From Euptelea pleiosperma (Eukaryota > Streptophyta > Magnoliopsida > Ranunculales > Eupteleaceae), in NCBI GenBank assembly GCA_035048495.1, contig CM068545.1, positions 15,087,702 through 15,151,701 on the forward strand: 64,000 bases of DNA, written 5' to 3'. This document shows, piece after piece, positions 11,001 to 21,291 of the stretch. Position 1 is the first letter of the stretch. Each line of letters opens with the position of its first letter. The translations under genes were made by a program, and so were the position numbers. The notes under the pieces are model-generated. The model was not told where the DNA came from and ran no database searches. It was given only the letters and a program-made list of their open reading frames with translations.

Positions 11001-12943
11001 AATCCTTGCCAAATGAACATTAAACAAACAGCAGGATTTTCGACTGCATCCATGTTGAAGCTACATCCCTATAGGTTTCACTAGGCACCTAAACCATTCC
11101 CTGTTCTAAAGAATGAAAACATCGAAAGGTATCCCTGACCCCCATCAACCTTATATGACACTTCTTCGCAAACTAGGTTCCCCAATTTTAGCTCCCACCA
11201 TGTCTTTGAAACACATTCTAATATGAACAAATCTGATGGATGGATAGAGGCATTTCAGTTTGAATCTTAAACATGTGGTCCTAAGACATCCTTTCCAATT
11301 GGAAATCTTTCCCCCTACCAACATTATATGGTATCAAACAGCCTTGAATCAGATGATCAGAAAATGGAAATGCATGAAGCTCAGTTGGGCAGACATACCA
11401 ACATGGTCCAATGTGGAAGCCAACTTTGCTCTTTCCCAAGTTCTCTGTAAAAGAGCAAGTAAAAAGGGTAAGCAAATGGTTTCAAATATGGGAGCCTCTG
11501 CCTGCGTAAAATATATTACCACGAAATACAACTAATGCCAGGAATGAATATGCTTAAACACGGAAAATTTGTCTAAATTATTTGCATTTTAGAAATGATA
11601 ATTGATATACAGAAGAACGACTGAATGAAAAGCACAAAAGTCAGCATCAGCAGTTAAATAATGTTCTACAACCCTTAATTGAAATTAATGGGAACTCAAA
11701 GGGCCATCATTCAGCTTCACACTTGTGTAATATGGAAACTAATCCCAACTGATACCTGCTGCAAAGTATACCTCATCATAACGAGTAAGACGGGTCAGAA
11801 AATGCTTTCTGTAAAGCTTGAACTTTGAAAGAAGCCCAATTACTCAAATTCTTCCTCATTCTCTGTACCCGCTTTGAATATCCCACAACCATTTATTATT
11901 TTGTTTTCTTTGGTTTTATACAACCAATCATCACCTCAGCAACCCACAGGTTCAGGCAATTTAAAATGTCATACCATGTAAGGGGTAGACAGCGTCACTA
12001 GCTTAGACAGAAACACCTCATAGATCAGGCCAACGTCTTATTAGAAGCACAAAGAAGCTTTGCAAAAATTGCTTCAATCCCGTCTAACTTCTCAACGGCC
12101 TTTTTTGTTCTTTTTCTTATTTTCAAATTAATTTCTCAACCTCCCAGTTGCAACAGAATTTTACAAGACAACAACTAGACCAACTATACTTTATGAAGCA
12201 GAATGTTGGGGGCAATCGAGAAACAACATGTTCATAAAATGAGTGTAGCAGAGATGAAGATGTTGACTTATATGACTAAATAAACGAAGAAAGATAAAAT
12301 CAGAAAATAGCCCGTCCGAGGGAATCTAAGAGCAACTTCAATTGAGATGAGAAAGTTCAAAAATAACAAGATCTAGACACATGTCCTTAACAAAATATAT
12401 AACTCTAGATAGAATCAAATCACAAAAAAAAAAAAATAGGGATTCATGTTTCCAACCCCAAATAGCTGGGATTCAAGACGCTTTACTCTTTACATCACCA
12501 CACAAAAATTCAAATTACAATTGAATTCTCTACTCATCTCCACAATGCAACATTACAACATATAAACAGATTGCATACTTCAATGACCGTACATGAAATC
12601 ACCATGTACGGTGGGTAAAAATTATAGAGGCAGATCTATAATGGAAGAACTGAATTGTGGGTAAAAATCGAGAAAACGAGTAGGATACCTGTATCATGGG
12701 CTTCCCAAGGATTTGAACGAGGGGTTTGCCTTGGAATCGCGAGGAAGCGAAACGGGCTGGTATGATCCCGACCACTCGGGTCCTAAATTTGCCGGATCGA
12801 CGAATTGAGACAAAGGCATGAGCCCCTACTGCTGCTGCAATTGCAGCTCCGACAACCACGCCGTGCACGATCCAAGCTTTGCTGCTGCTTCCCGAACCAG
12901 ATGATGAAAATGAAGAAGAAGAACAGATCGACGTGGGGTTCAT
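8098..12943 (-). CDS. KDSB: CMP-Kdo synthetase, 302 aa, 8 exons
   Basis: Exons, in transcription order, are 12943-12689, 11444-11399, 10512-10426, 10346-10222, 9235-9096, 8993-8942, 8816-8706 and 8190-8098; all have GT-AG borders and keep frame, giving 302 residues. 3-deoxy-manno-octulosonate cytidylyltransferase joins CTP and Kdo to CMP-Kdo, which plants need for rhamnogalacturonan II of pectin. Visible features: one N-terminal membrane segment (about residues 24-46), the cytidylyltransferase motif [17 protein letters not shown] (about 59-75), [11 protein letters not shown] (103-113), [11 protein letters not shown] (150-160, acidic metal/substrate site) and a C-terminal [18 protein letters not shown]. 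Length and order fit plant KDSB, which differs from the bacterial enzyme by this membrane anchor. Intron 1 (11445-12688) carries an RTE retroelement tail. The gene looks intact. Confidence 0.95.
12190..12475 (+). mobile_element. RTE LINE 3' remnant in KDSB intron 1
   Basis: Contains 'GAATGTTGGGGGCAATCGAG', 'AACATGTTCATAAAATGAGTG' in part, and 'CAACCCCAAATAGCTGGGAT', all seen in the better-preserved RTE copy at 41735-42165. It is antisense to KDSB and lacks an open frame. Confidence 0.55.
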
Positions 12944-13165
12944 CTCCTTTGGTGATTTTTTTTTGGGTGATTAGCTGCTCTCTCTTAAGAGACAAACGCG
13001 GGAGCGATGAGCGAGCGGGGAGTGTGATTGTTGTAAAGAAGAACAAAGTAGCGGTTTTAAACCGGATCGGACCGATCAGTTCAACCATTGAACCGAATGA
13101 AAGGAGTAGACGTGCCACGTGGAACGAAAGGAGTAGACGTACCACATGGAATGAAACAAATCGCC

Positions 13166-14104
13166 GGGTGGCGTTATTTGCACACACCATTTTTTGAGTG
13201 GCACCCACATCTTATATACACATGCCCAAAGTTGAAGAGAAAAACAAAAAAGAAAAAAAAAATCGAATGAAGAGGAACTCACCACCACCGTCCTCTTATT
13301 CACCACCACTACACCACCACCGCAACCGCACATCCACCATCGCCTTCTTCTTCTACCACCATCGCCACAACCACTGCACCACCGTCTCTTCTTCTTCTAC
13401 CACAACTGGTACCACCACCACAACACCTCTCTCTCCTTTAAAAAAAAAAATTTCGCCCCCGTGTCAATAGTTGCCTACCGATATATCTAAAGTCATGTCC
13501 AACTTGTGTTACCGATACAGGCGAAAAAAAATTAAGGAGAGAGAGAGGGAGAGGGGAAGAAGAAGAACTCACCACTACCGTCCTCTTCTTCACCACCACT
13601 ACCACCACAACCGCACCTCCACCATCGCCGTCTTCTTCTTCCACTACCGCCGCAACAACCACTACACCACCACCATCTTCTTCTTCTACTGCCACTCCCA
13701 CCACCACCACCACAAACAACATCTCTCTCTCTCTCTCTAAAAACAATTCCGCCCGTGTCAACAGTTGCCTATCGATATGGCCAAAGCCGTGTCAACAGTT
13801 GCCTATCGTTATGGCCAAAGCCATGTCAACCCTGTGTTACCGATTTGGGTGTAATTTTTTTTTTTTAAGGGAGAGAGAGAGAGAAAGGGAAGAAGAAGAA
13901 GAAGAGAGGAAGCCACCCGGAGAAGAAGAGGAGGAGGCCTGCCGCCCACCACCAAGTACGAGAGACAGAGAGAGAGACCTGGTGTTGGTCCTCGTCTTCT
14001 TCTTTTCTCTCGGTGGGGTTTTTTTTTTGTAGCTTATTTGCACACACCATTCCACACCAAGAGGTGGGTGTCACTCAAAAAAAGGTGTGTGCAAATAACA
14101 CCAC
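13166..14104. mobile_element. GGGTGGCG-ended TIR element upstream of KDSB
   Basis: Both ends match a 24-base terminal inverted repeat: left GGGTGGCGTTATTTGCACAC at 13166, right the complementary GTGTGCAAATAACACCACCC ending at 14104. The inside is non-coding: CAC/CTT-type microsatellites (13285-13430, 13570-13720), GA tracts and repeats of 'CGATATGGCCAAAGCC'. The same family recurs at 57466-58996. No matching target duplication was found here (left flank AAATCGCC, right flank TTCTTTAA). Its edge is about 220 bases upstream of the KDSB ATG, so it forms the distal promoter. Confidence 0.75.
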
Positions 14105-14379
14105 CCTTCTTTAAACGACTGTTCAAATGAATCCCTTTGGCTTCGATCGGCTCGCTTGCTGTACCTAAAAGTGGAGAAAGGAGGTCCGTTCGATTTAAAT
14201 AAATCTACGGCTCCATTGTTTAGGTACAAAAGTCGGTTTCAATGTCTATATCCCGATCCCAACCCTTAAATAAAAAACAAATTTCTCAAATTAGTCTTTC
14301 TTTGTTTTAATAAATTTACCTTGTTACATATTTTTCCTTAATAAATTTACTTGCGAAGTCATATGATGTCAGGATCATA
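14105..14379. other. Intergenic, target site of SINE
   Basis: No coding signal. The last 14 bases (14366-14379) form the left target duplication of the SINE. Confidence 0.4.
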
Positions 14380-14577
14380 ACCAACAAGGGGTTAGTGAGA
14401 TGGCCAAGACCACACCTCATGAAGCGCAAGTCCTAAGTTCGAATCCCCCCCTTTACGGCCACCCTAAGGCTTCGGCCCAGCTTACCTTGTGTGTGTGGAT
14501 GAGTGGGTTTGCACTTGCTCAAGGGATTTAGTCAGGTGCTCCAAGAGGCCTGGATACCCTCGTACCAATAAAAAAAA
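14380..14577 (+). mobile_element. tRNA-derived SINE with target duplication
   Basis: About 198 bases. Near the 5' end it has a box A-like 'TTAGTGAGATGG', then a box B 'AGTTCGAATCCC', a body with 'TTTAGTCAGGTGCTCC' and 'CTGGATACCC', and ends in an A-rich tail. It is flanked by near-identical direct repeats (14366-14379 and 14578-14591, 12 of 14 matching), the mark of LINE-driven insertion. A related, more decayed copy is at 29205-29425. Confidence 0.8.
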
Positions 14578-14591
14578 ATGTCATGGTCATA

Positions 14592-14934
14592 GTTAGCAAT
14601 TGGACAAGTTGTTCACTAAGTAATTAGCAAAATTTAGAAAATATTGAAAAAAAAAATATTCGATCCTTGATTCAAATATTTGGATTCATTCGCGAGCTTT
14701 TGGACATTACCAAATGATTCACCAATTATACCCATAAGTTTCAAAATATTCTTAGATTATTCAAAAAATATAATGCAAAAAAATTACAAAATCTTCAATT
14801 TTTTTTTTTACTTTTTCTATATTTGTTAATATTTTCTTTCTTTGCCTATTTTTTTTTTAACAAATCTTCAAATGACAAACTTGACATATACTCAAACTTT
14901 TTTGTACTGTATTTTTATTATGGGTCAAGCTCAG
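14592..14934. other. AT-rich spacer, no gene seen
   Basis: Very AT-rich with homopolymer runs; nothing recognisable. Confidence 0.4.
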
Positions 14935-15310
14935 CGCACACATATTTTCACACACAATTTTGGTGTACTCACACGGAAGGTAAATCAATGGCCGATTTTT
15001 GGTGAGGATGATCTCCTTACCATATAGATCACCCCTACAAAAAATCAGCCCATTCTGAAATTTCTAACACCATCAAATGTTGGTTTCCAGTTAACAGTAA
15101 AAATTATACGGTCCATAATTCTTCAACTTGCAAACCATGCTATGAATATCAGAATGATTTGAATTTTTGTGAGGGTGATCTCCTCACCATAGAGACCATC
15201 CTCACCAAAAATCATCCCATTCCAAAACTTCTAATTTATATATTGGCCCCGACAATTTTTTTTGTGTGAAATTGTGTGTGAAAATTTGTATCCGCTGAGC
15301 CTGACCCTCT
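14935..15310. repeat. Family B element, GATGATCTC core
   Basis: The left end has 'TTTTCACACACAATTTTGG' and the right end 'GTGTGTGAAAATTTG'. The core has 'GGTGAGGATGATCTCCTTAC' and 'TCTTCAACTTGCAAACC'. The outer right end reads 'GAGCCTGACCC', the family B terminus. Confidence 0.6.
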
Positions 15311-15610
15311 TTTTTTTATTTTTATTGTGGGCCGAGTTGCTAGGCCGTTTAACCGGCTTAGTGTTGGATTACGGTGGTAGGCGGGAATATTCCCAACTTA
15401 GAGGTCAAGTTTCCCCTGCTATAAGCCAAGTAAAGGTCAACTTGGTAACCCACTTGGTAACCCACTTGCTCAAGAATTGACCAAGTCTCACCATCAATTG
15501 GTTCTCTTGCTGAAAAATAAGAACAAAGTGGAACTGTCTCTAGTGTGATTGAGTAACCTCATCTTCTATCTTTCAAGCGCTAGAATCCAAGGCACACACT
15601 ATGCCTTGGG

Positions 15611-15805
15611 ATGATCCATAATTCTTCAACTTTTGAACCAGTCTAGAAGTTGTGAGGATTTGAATTTTTGTGAGGATGATCTCGTCACCATAGAGATCAT
15701 CCTCACCCAAAATCAGCCATTGATTCATCTTCTACGTGGGTCCGCCAAATGGTTGTCAAAAATAGTTATCAAACAAAATGGTTGTCACCGGATCCCGACC
15801 CTTAT
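15611..15805. repeat. Family B element, right half
   Basis: Contains 'ATTCTTCAACTTTTGAACC', 'GAGGATGATCTCGTCACC', 'TTCATCTTCTACGTGGGTCC' and the outer end 'CCGGATCCCGACCC'. The left half is missing. Confidence 0.5.
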
Positions 15806-15879
15806 AATAAAGGAAAAAGATGTAACAAGGTATGCCTGGATTTTTTTCAAATGCGAAAGCACGATTTTTGTTACTTACC

Positions 15880-16165
15880 ACTGTCATCTTGGCCCACTGA
15901 CCACATGGATTTTTATCCCACCCTTGGAGGATATACACCCCAAAAATCATCCTGATTGGTAATCTACAACCATTAGATTTTAGCACTTTTTAGCATTTTT
16001 TAAGGCGTTCTTATAGCCGTTGAATGTAACCATGTTTTTTAGTACTAAAACCAACGGCTATAAATCATCAAACAAGCTGTTTTTTGGTATGAATGTCTAA
16101 TAAAGGGAGAGCTAAACATCCATGCGGTCAGTGGGCCCAGATGGCCGCGGTGATTACCTACTTGT
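15880..16165. repeat. Family A variant (GGCCCACTGACC type)
   Basis: Palindromic arms 'CTTGGCCCACTGACCACATG' and 'CATGCGGTCAGTGGGCCCAG' surround a core with 'GATTTTAGCACTTTTTAG' and 'TTTTTAGTACTAAAACC'. This variant shares the 'CCAAAAATCA' block and overall architecture with family A but has different ends. Confidence 0.55.
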
Positions 16166-16679
16166 TACATCACGACCCTAAAATAAATACCAACTTGCTT
16201 AATGAAATGGGCTTTGTGGCTCTTGGAACCATAGTTGCTAGAAAGGCAAACGGTTGTGAAAAATGATGCAGGAAACGGAAGCGCCCGAAAAATTTAATGA
16301 GATGTAAGAAACAAGAAACAAATACAAATAACAATGGAAAACCTATAGGAAAATTGTAGGGAGATGGAGCCGGAAACTTGTGAAGCATCAAGTACCCGTT
16401 GGCTGGTGAATCTGAACGACACCAAGGTCACCTCGCCGATTGGAACGATATTTAGGTGATCTGGATCGAGATCGGGATCGGCACCCTCCAATCTTGAGAC
16501 CGATCCCGAGATTTTGAACTAGAGGAACGAGAGATTGGGGAAACATGTTTCCATTCATTTGAGAAATGGGTTTTCCCTCCTAAAAAACATCAACTTAATT
16601 GGAAAATTAATTGTATTTCTCATACTTGTGGTTCGATCTAGTTTTCTGAATAAATGATTTTAGAGGTTCAAGCGCTCAC
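16166..16679. other. Intergenic, no gene seen
   Basis: No supported coding sequence. A 'GATCGGGATCGG' run near 16470 is a minor local repeat. Confidence 0.4.
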
Positions 16680-16682
16680 TAA

Positions 16683-16965
16683 GGGAGCGTTTGGGGAACG
16701 AAAAGTGAAAGCACTTCTACTTGTAGTAGAAGTTACTAGTTGATTTTTACCCCCCAAAAAATCATAGAAATTAAAAGCATGGGGAGGCCTTCTAATTTTT
16801 TAGAGGTAATTTCTCTTAGAAGTTAAAAGCTAAAAAATTTAGCTTCGGTTTTAAGTTTATTTGTAACCTTTCAAAAGTTAAAATATGAAACACATCCAAA
16901 TTAACTTTTTGACTTATAAATTAAAGTCAATAATTTATTTATTGTTGTATTGCCAAACGCCCCCC
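16683..16965. mobile_element. Tourist-like (PIF/Harbinger) MITE, 283 bp
   Basis: Terminal inverted repeats GGGAGCGTTTGGG (left) and GCCAAACGCCCCC (right), flanked by the 3-bp duplication TAA (16680-16682 and 16966-16968). The size, ends of the GCGTTTGG type and the TAA target are standard for Tourist MITEs. No transposase frame, so non-autonomous. Confidence 0.75.
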
Positions 16966-16968
16966 TAA

Positions 16969-17439
16969 GAAACACCGGTTTCAAATAAAATCATCCAAAA
17001 TACACCTTGTAATGTCCGAAATCATAGATTGTAATGGCCAGCAAGCAAGTTATACCAATAACTCCGCTCTCGTATAATGGCTGATATTTTGGATATTGTA
17101 ATAGGTAATGGTCGATTTTTTTTCTATCGTAACAACATTACATTGTGAGTATAATTTACAAACAATATATTAGTTACCACCATCTGTACTATACTATAAA
17201 GCCAAAACTGGGGTCGGGGAACGCAACACGCCACATGCCCACGAGGTTTTTTCTTATTAAAAAAATTTTAAATATATCAAGAGACCAAAAAAAAATAGAA
17301 AAATTCATTGATGCCCCTCCACTCCACCATACTTATTCTTTTTCTATTTTTAACTCAACACGTCACACTAAATATTTTTCTTTTAAAATTTAATACTACC
17401 TCTAGATGAACTCATAATTACTTCCTATGCCATTAGTGA
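16969..17439. other. AT-rich intergenic, no gene seen
   Basis: AT-rich; the 82-codon frame at 17145 has no recognisable features. Confidence 0.4.
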
Positions 17440-17665
17440 TTTTAAACCTTTGGATCTTTGTACCCAAAATAATGCTCGATATCTACAGTGAAAAATCAAT
17501 CTAAGAAAGCGACTCCAATCAAATAAAATGCTTAGAAATCACTGATCAGTCTGACTTTTTGCATGTAGGTCTACCTAGGGATGGGCCAAACATCCATAAG
17601 GTCAACGATCTCTAAGATTGTGCCACATGCAAGGTGCTGCCACGTGTAAGGTGCACGTGGCGTAC
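17440..17665. repeat. Family A palindrome, right half
   Basis: Carries 'TTTGGATCTTTGTACCC', 'AATCACTGATCAGTCTGAC' and 'GGGCCAAACATCCATAAGG', then two nearby ACGTG words (GCCACGTGTAAGGTGCACGT). The same diverged end recurs at 51495-51775. Confidence 0.55.
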
Positions 17666-18229
17666 GTCCCCCCTAGTGGTTTAAAAAAACGTTGTAATAG
17701 CCAATATAATGATAACACCCCGTTTAGAAACTAACACCCAAATTAAATTGACAAAAAGGGGTTTAGCGTTATAACAACTGCTATTTTTCCTGGCCATTAT
17801 CGAGATTGTTTCAAAATAAAATACAATATTTTGACCATTTTTTGACTTAGATGCTATTGACATGACCCCTAATAACAAACATAACGATAAGGTTAAGTAT
17901 CTGTTACAACATTCTAATGGGCCATTTAAAACCTTGGTTATCATTAAGTATCATATTGGCTGTTATGCGACCCAAGATATCAGACTCACACCACTGGACC
18001 AAAGTTATTGCTACAAAGTACAAACTCACAATATCAGCTCCTACAAATTTGGATTTCAGTCAATTACAATTTGTGTATCCGTCGACTTCTTTACATACAG
18101 GCCGATTCTTTCCAGTTAGTTTCAATTGCAAAAAAGAAAATCAAAATTAGGCGATTTGGTGATCAAAATTTGAGTGTTTTTGTGGTGTGCAACAAAACTT
18201 TGTGAATTCTTGAACAATTGGGTCTACTT
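17666..18229. other. Intergenic, no gene seen
   Basis: Several overlapping 60-87-codon frames, none with a domain or codon signal. Confidence 0.4.
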
Positions 18230-18304
18230 CCAGAGCACACCATGTCAGTGGAATTGGAACTAGTGTTTTCAGTTTCGGTTAAATAGGTAAAATTGACACC
18301 CCCT
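18230..18304. mobile_element. Right-end remnant of TAGGGGTGTCAA hAT family
   Basis: Ends 'GGTTAAATAGGTAAAATTGA' followed by CACCCCCTA, matching the right terminus of the intact elements at 56855-57243 and 58057-58482. The left part is lost. Confidence 0.45.
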
Positions 18305-18654
18305 ACGCATGAAGGCACTTCTTCCATTACTAACCCAATTTTCATTATTAAAAAAATGATCTTGTTTTGCATATTTTTTTTTTTTTTTACTTTTTAGGGG
18401 TTCTTTAGTCAGTACGCAACTTTTATTTTTCAATTCAATGTGAATGCATTTGTGGTGTGAGGACTCTTCTCCGGAAGAAAAAAAATTTAATGACGGACGT
18501 CCATACGACAGTGTGAACCCTGCAGCATACTATTAGAGACCACTGACCATATGATTGTTTGGCTTATATAAGTGAGCTGACAGGCCCTTGCCTACCAAAA
18601 TAAAAAAAGCAAAAGCAAAAGCAAAAAAGACAAAATTACATTGCGTACTCTATT

Positions 18655-19060
18655 AGTAAAGGGTTGGGCACAGGGAACACCCATTTTTTACCCTCATTTT
18701 TGACACCCATTTCGGCGTACCCACGTAGAAGATGAATCAATGGCTTCTTTTTGGTGAGGATGATATCTATGGTGAAGAGATCATCGTCACAAAAAAATTC
18801 AAATCATTCTAATATTCATAGACTAGTTCAGAAGTTGAAGCATTACAGACCGTCGATTTTTACTGTGTAACTTGAAAACCACATTTGATGGGGTTAGAAA
18901 TTTTAGAATGGGCTGATATTTTGTTTGGGTGATCTATATTGTGAAGAGATCATCCCACAAAAAATTAGCGATTGATTCATCTTCTATGTGGGTACGCCAA
19001 AATGGGTGCCAAAAATGGGGGTCAAAAATGGGTGTCCCCCGATCCCCAACCCATTTGTAA
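18655..19060. repeat. Family B element, GATGATCTC core, full length
   Basis: Outer ends 'GGGTTGGGCACAGGGAACAC' and 'GTGTCCCCCGATCCCCAACC' are inverted repeats. The arms carry 'TTTTGACACCCATTTCGG' and 'CCAAAATGGGTGCC', and the core 'GGTGAGGATGATATC' and 'GAAGAGATCATC'. This is the clearest copy for defining the family termini. Confidence 0.65.
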
Positions 19061-19115
19061 ATGCCTCTCTTACTATATACCCATTGATAAAATTTTGGGC
19101 TTTTTTGCTTTACCA

Positions 19116-19940
19116 TTGCATCAAACCCAACGTTTTTAACCATAGATGGTTTCCGGATGAACATTTCAATATTTTTTAAATGACTATAATGACCTTAGAT
19201 GAGATGCAAATATTTTAAAAACATTGGGTGCATGCGGTGCAAATTGCATCAATAAAGTAAGGGGGACAAGCAAAACAATATTATAGTCATTTAAAAATTA
19301 TTGAGATGTTCATCCGGAAATCGTCTATGCTCAACGACGTTGACCATGGTCAAAGGGTGAGACGTACATATTTTAAAAAGGTTGGGTGAGATGCAAATTG
19401 CATCAATAAAGTTAGGGGATAAAGAAAAAAAGCCTTGAATTTTTGGGAATTTTTTATATACCCCCCCATGTTATCTTCCCCCCCCCCCCCCCCCCCCCCA
19501 GTTAGGGGATAAAGAAAAAAAGCCTTGAATTTTCCCCCAAGTTATCTTTGAAATTTGACACACACACACACCCCAACGTTAAAAACATTGCATCAAACCC
19601 AACGTTTTTAACCATAGACAGTTTCCGGATGAACATCTCAATATTTTTTAAATGACTATAATGACCTTAGATGAGATGCAAATATTTTAAAAACATTGGG
19701 TGCGGTGCAAATTGCATCAATAAAGTAAGGGAGATAAGCAAAACAATATTATAGTCATTTAAAAAATATTGAGATGTTCATCTGGAAATCGTCTATGCTC
19801 AACGACGTTGACCATGGTGAGACGTACATATTTTAAAAACGTTGGGTAACGTTGGGTGAGATGCAAATTGCATCAATAAAGTTAGGGGATAAAGAAAAAA
19901 AGCCTTGAATTTTTGGAAATTTTTTTATACCCTCCCATGT
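19116..19940. repeat. Two direct repeats, about 350 bp, offset 472 bp
   Basis: Copy 1 starts at 19116 and copy 2 at 19588, both with 'TTGCATCAAACCCAACG', then 'GTTTCCGGATGAACAT' and its inverted partner, 'CTCAACGACGTTGACCATGG', and ending 'AAAAAGCCTTGAATTTTTGG'. Each copy is itself an inverted repeat. Between them are a 22-base C run (19478-19499) and a third fragment of the tail (19500-19534). No coding sequence. Confidence 0.7.
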
Positions 19941-20810
19941 CCACTGTTATTGACTCACCATTGACTTAATAGTTTTTTTTTAAGACGAAAATATCCTTTT
20001 CAAACAGTGTCCTTTCTTCCATTCGGGACATCTCTGAGTTTCACACCAGTTCTCTCCTAGTCCACTCTATGATGTCTAGGGAAGGCATTGAAATCTCCTT
20101 GGGCGTAGAACATTGTAACAAAACCTATGATAATATACGGGATGGATCTACAATGCCATTCTAATCTAATGTTGCCGGTCAATCCAGTTAAACCAATAAG
20201 ATTTATTCCCCTCAATCTGTACACATCACAATGATTATGAGAACTTAAAAACTTTAGGTTAGCAATATTTTGAGAGCTCTGTGAAGCTTATTTGTTGTAG
20301 ATATATGGGCCGGTGACCATGAATAACATCCATTGCCTATCTTTTTAGCCATTGTTTACAAAAGCCAACTCTACTGAAGTGATCGTCATTCTTATTGTTT
20401 GCATAATCATGGGGGTCTTGGATAGCTTACGCACTACCTTCCCCCATTGAACATGTTCAGTAGCATACATGCTCTACCCCATCCTCCATGGTGCCATTTT
20501 CTGTTTTGGACTATGTTTTTGGGTGATTGTAGACTCCTTAATGATCACGAAGTAGTTAACGGAGGCAATGTGTAACTCTTGTTTTTTGGTGGATACCACA
20601 GTCATTTCATTTGGGGTTAGGGTTTTGGGCCAAACCCTCGTGTTCTAAGGTGGAAGAAAGGGACATTTTCATTATTTTAAGAAAAAATGTTAATCAATTT
20701 TGAGTCAATAACAGTGGACCGGGTCATGGGGGTATATCAGCTTTTACAAAATGTGGGGGTATATCAAATTTCAAAGATAACATGAGGGGTATGTCAAAAA
20801 TTCCCTAAAT
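19910..20810. repeat. Inverted-repeat element adjoining the direct repeats
   Basis: Left arm 'CCATGTCCACTGTTATTGAC' near 19938; right arm 'GTCAATAACAGTGGACCGGG' near 20704, followed by 'GGTATATCA' and 'CAAAAATTCCC'. The arms are about 750 bases apart and the interior has no supported frame. Confidence 0.5.
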
Positions 20811-21078
20811 TTTTATTTACATTTCATGACATCATGTTTGGCACATCTCCACGTGGACGTACATATTAATTAGTTATTTCAAACCTTTTGATGTGAGTAC
20901 CGCAAATAATGCTCGGAATCCACGGTTAGCTAATCAATTTTTTTTTGTATGGAGGTCCATAAGGGATGGCAGGGGTGGGCCAACCATTTTGCCGTCAAGT
21001 AGCGGCAGATGAAATTGAAATCTGATTCTTCGTTCTGAAATCGAAAGAAAGAACCATCTTCCCTCCATTTCTTCTTTA
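20811..21078. other. Upstream region of the PPR gene
   Basis: Contains a worn family A fragment (about 20850-20985: 'CTCCACGTGGACGTACATAT', 'GGTCCATAAGGGATGG'). No TATA-like element stands out; PPR genes often lack one. Confidence 0.4.
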
Positions 21079-21291
21079 ATGGCCATCACCGATGGAAACA
21101 AAGCAACACTCCCCAACCTACCAAGCTCTCCTACAAGCAGGCCCTCGTCTCAGGCCTCTCCAACAAGTACATGCCCATATCATCATCTCCGGTCTCCACC
21201 GCAACCGATCCCTTCTCACCAAACTCCTCACCTTGGCCTGTACCGCCGGCTCAATCCTCTACACTCGCCAGCTCTTCTTCTCAGTCCCTAA
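21079..21291 (+). promoter_or_regulatory. Overlapping upstream ORF on the PPR transcript
   Basis: An ATG 13 bases before the PPR start opens a different frame of 70 codons that overlaps the PPR coding region. Its product is Ser/Pro-rich shadow sequence with no domain. If the mRNA starts upstream of it, ribosomes must scan past this ATG (T at -3, weak context) to reach the PPR start. Confidence 0.4.

Noticed and set aside
11260..11535. 91-codon plus-strand frame in KDSB region
   Set aside because: It overlaps KDSB exon 2 on the opposite strand; the minus-strand exon [15 protein letters not shown] is clearly the coding one.
13198..14074. Several frames rich in His/Thr, Arg/Glu or Ser
   Set aside because: They are translations of CAC, CTT and GA microsatellites within the GGGTGGCG element. 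The corresponding frames at 57328-58994 are rejected for the same reason.
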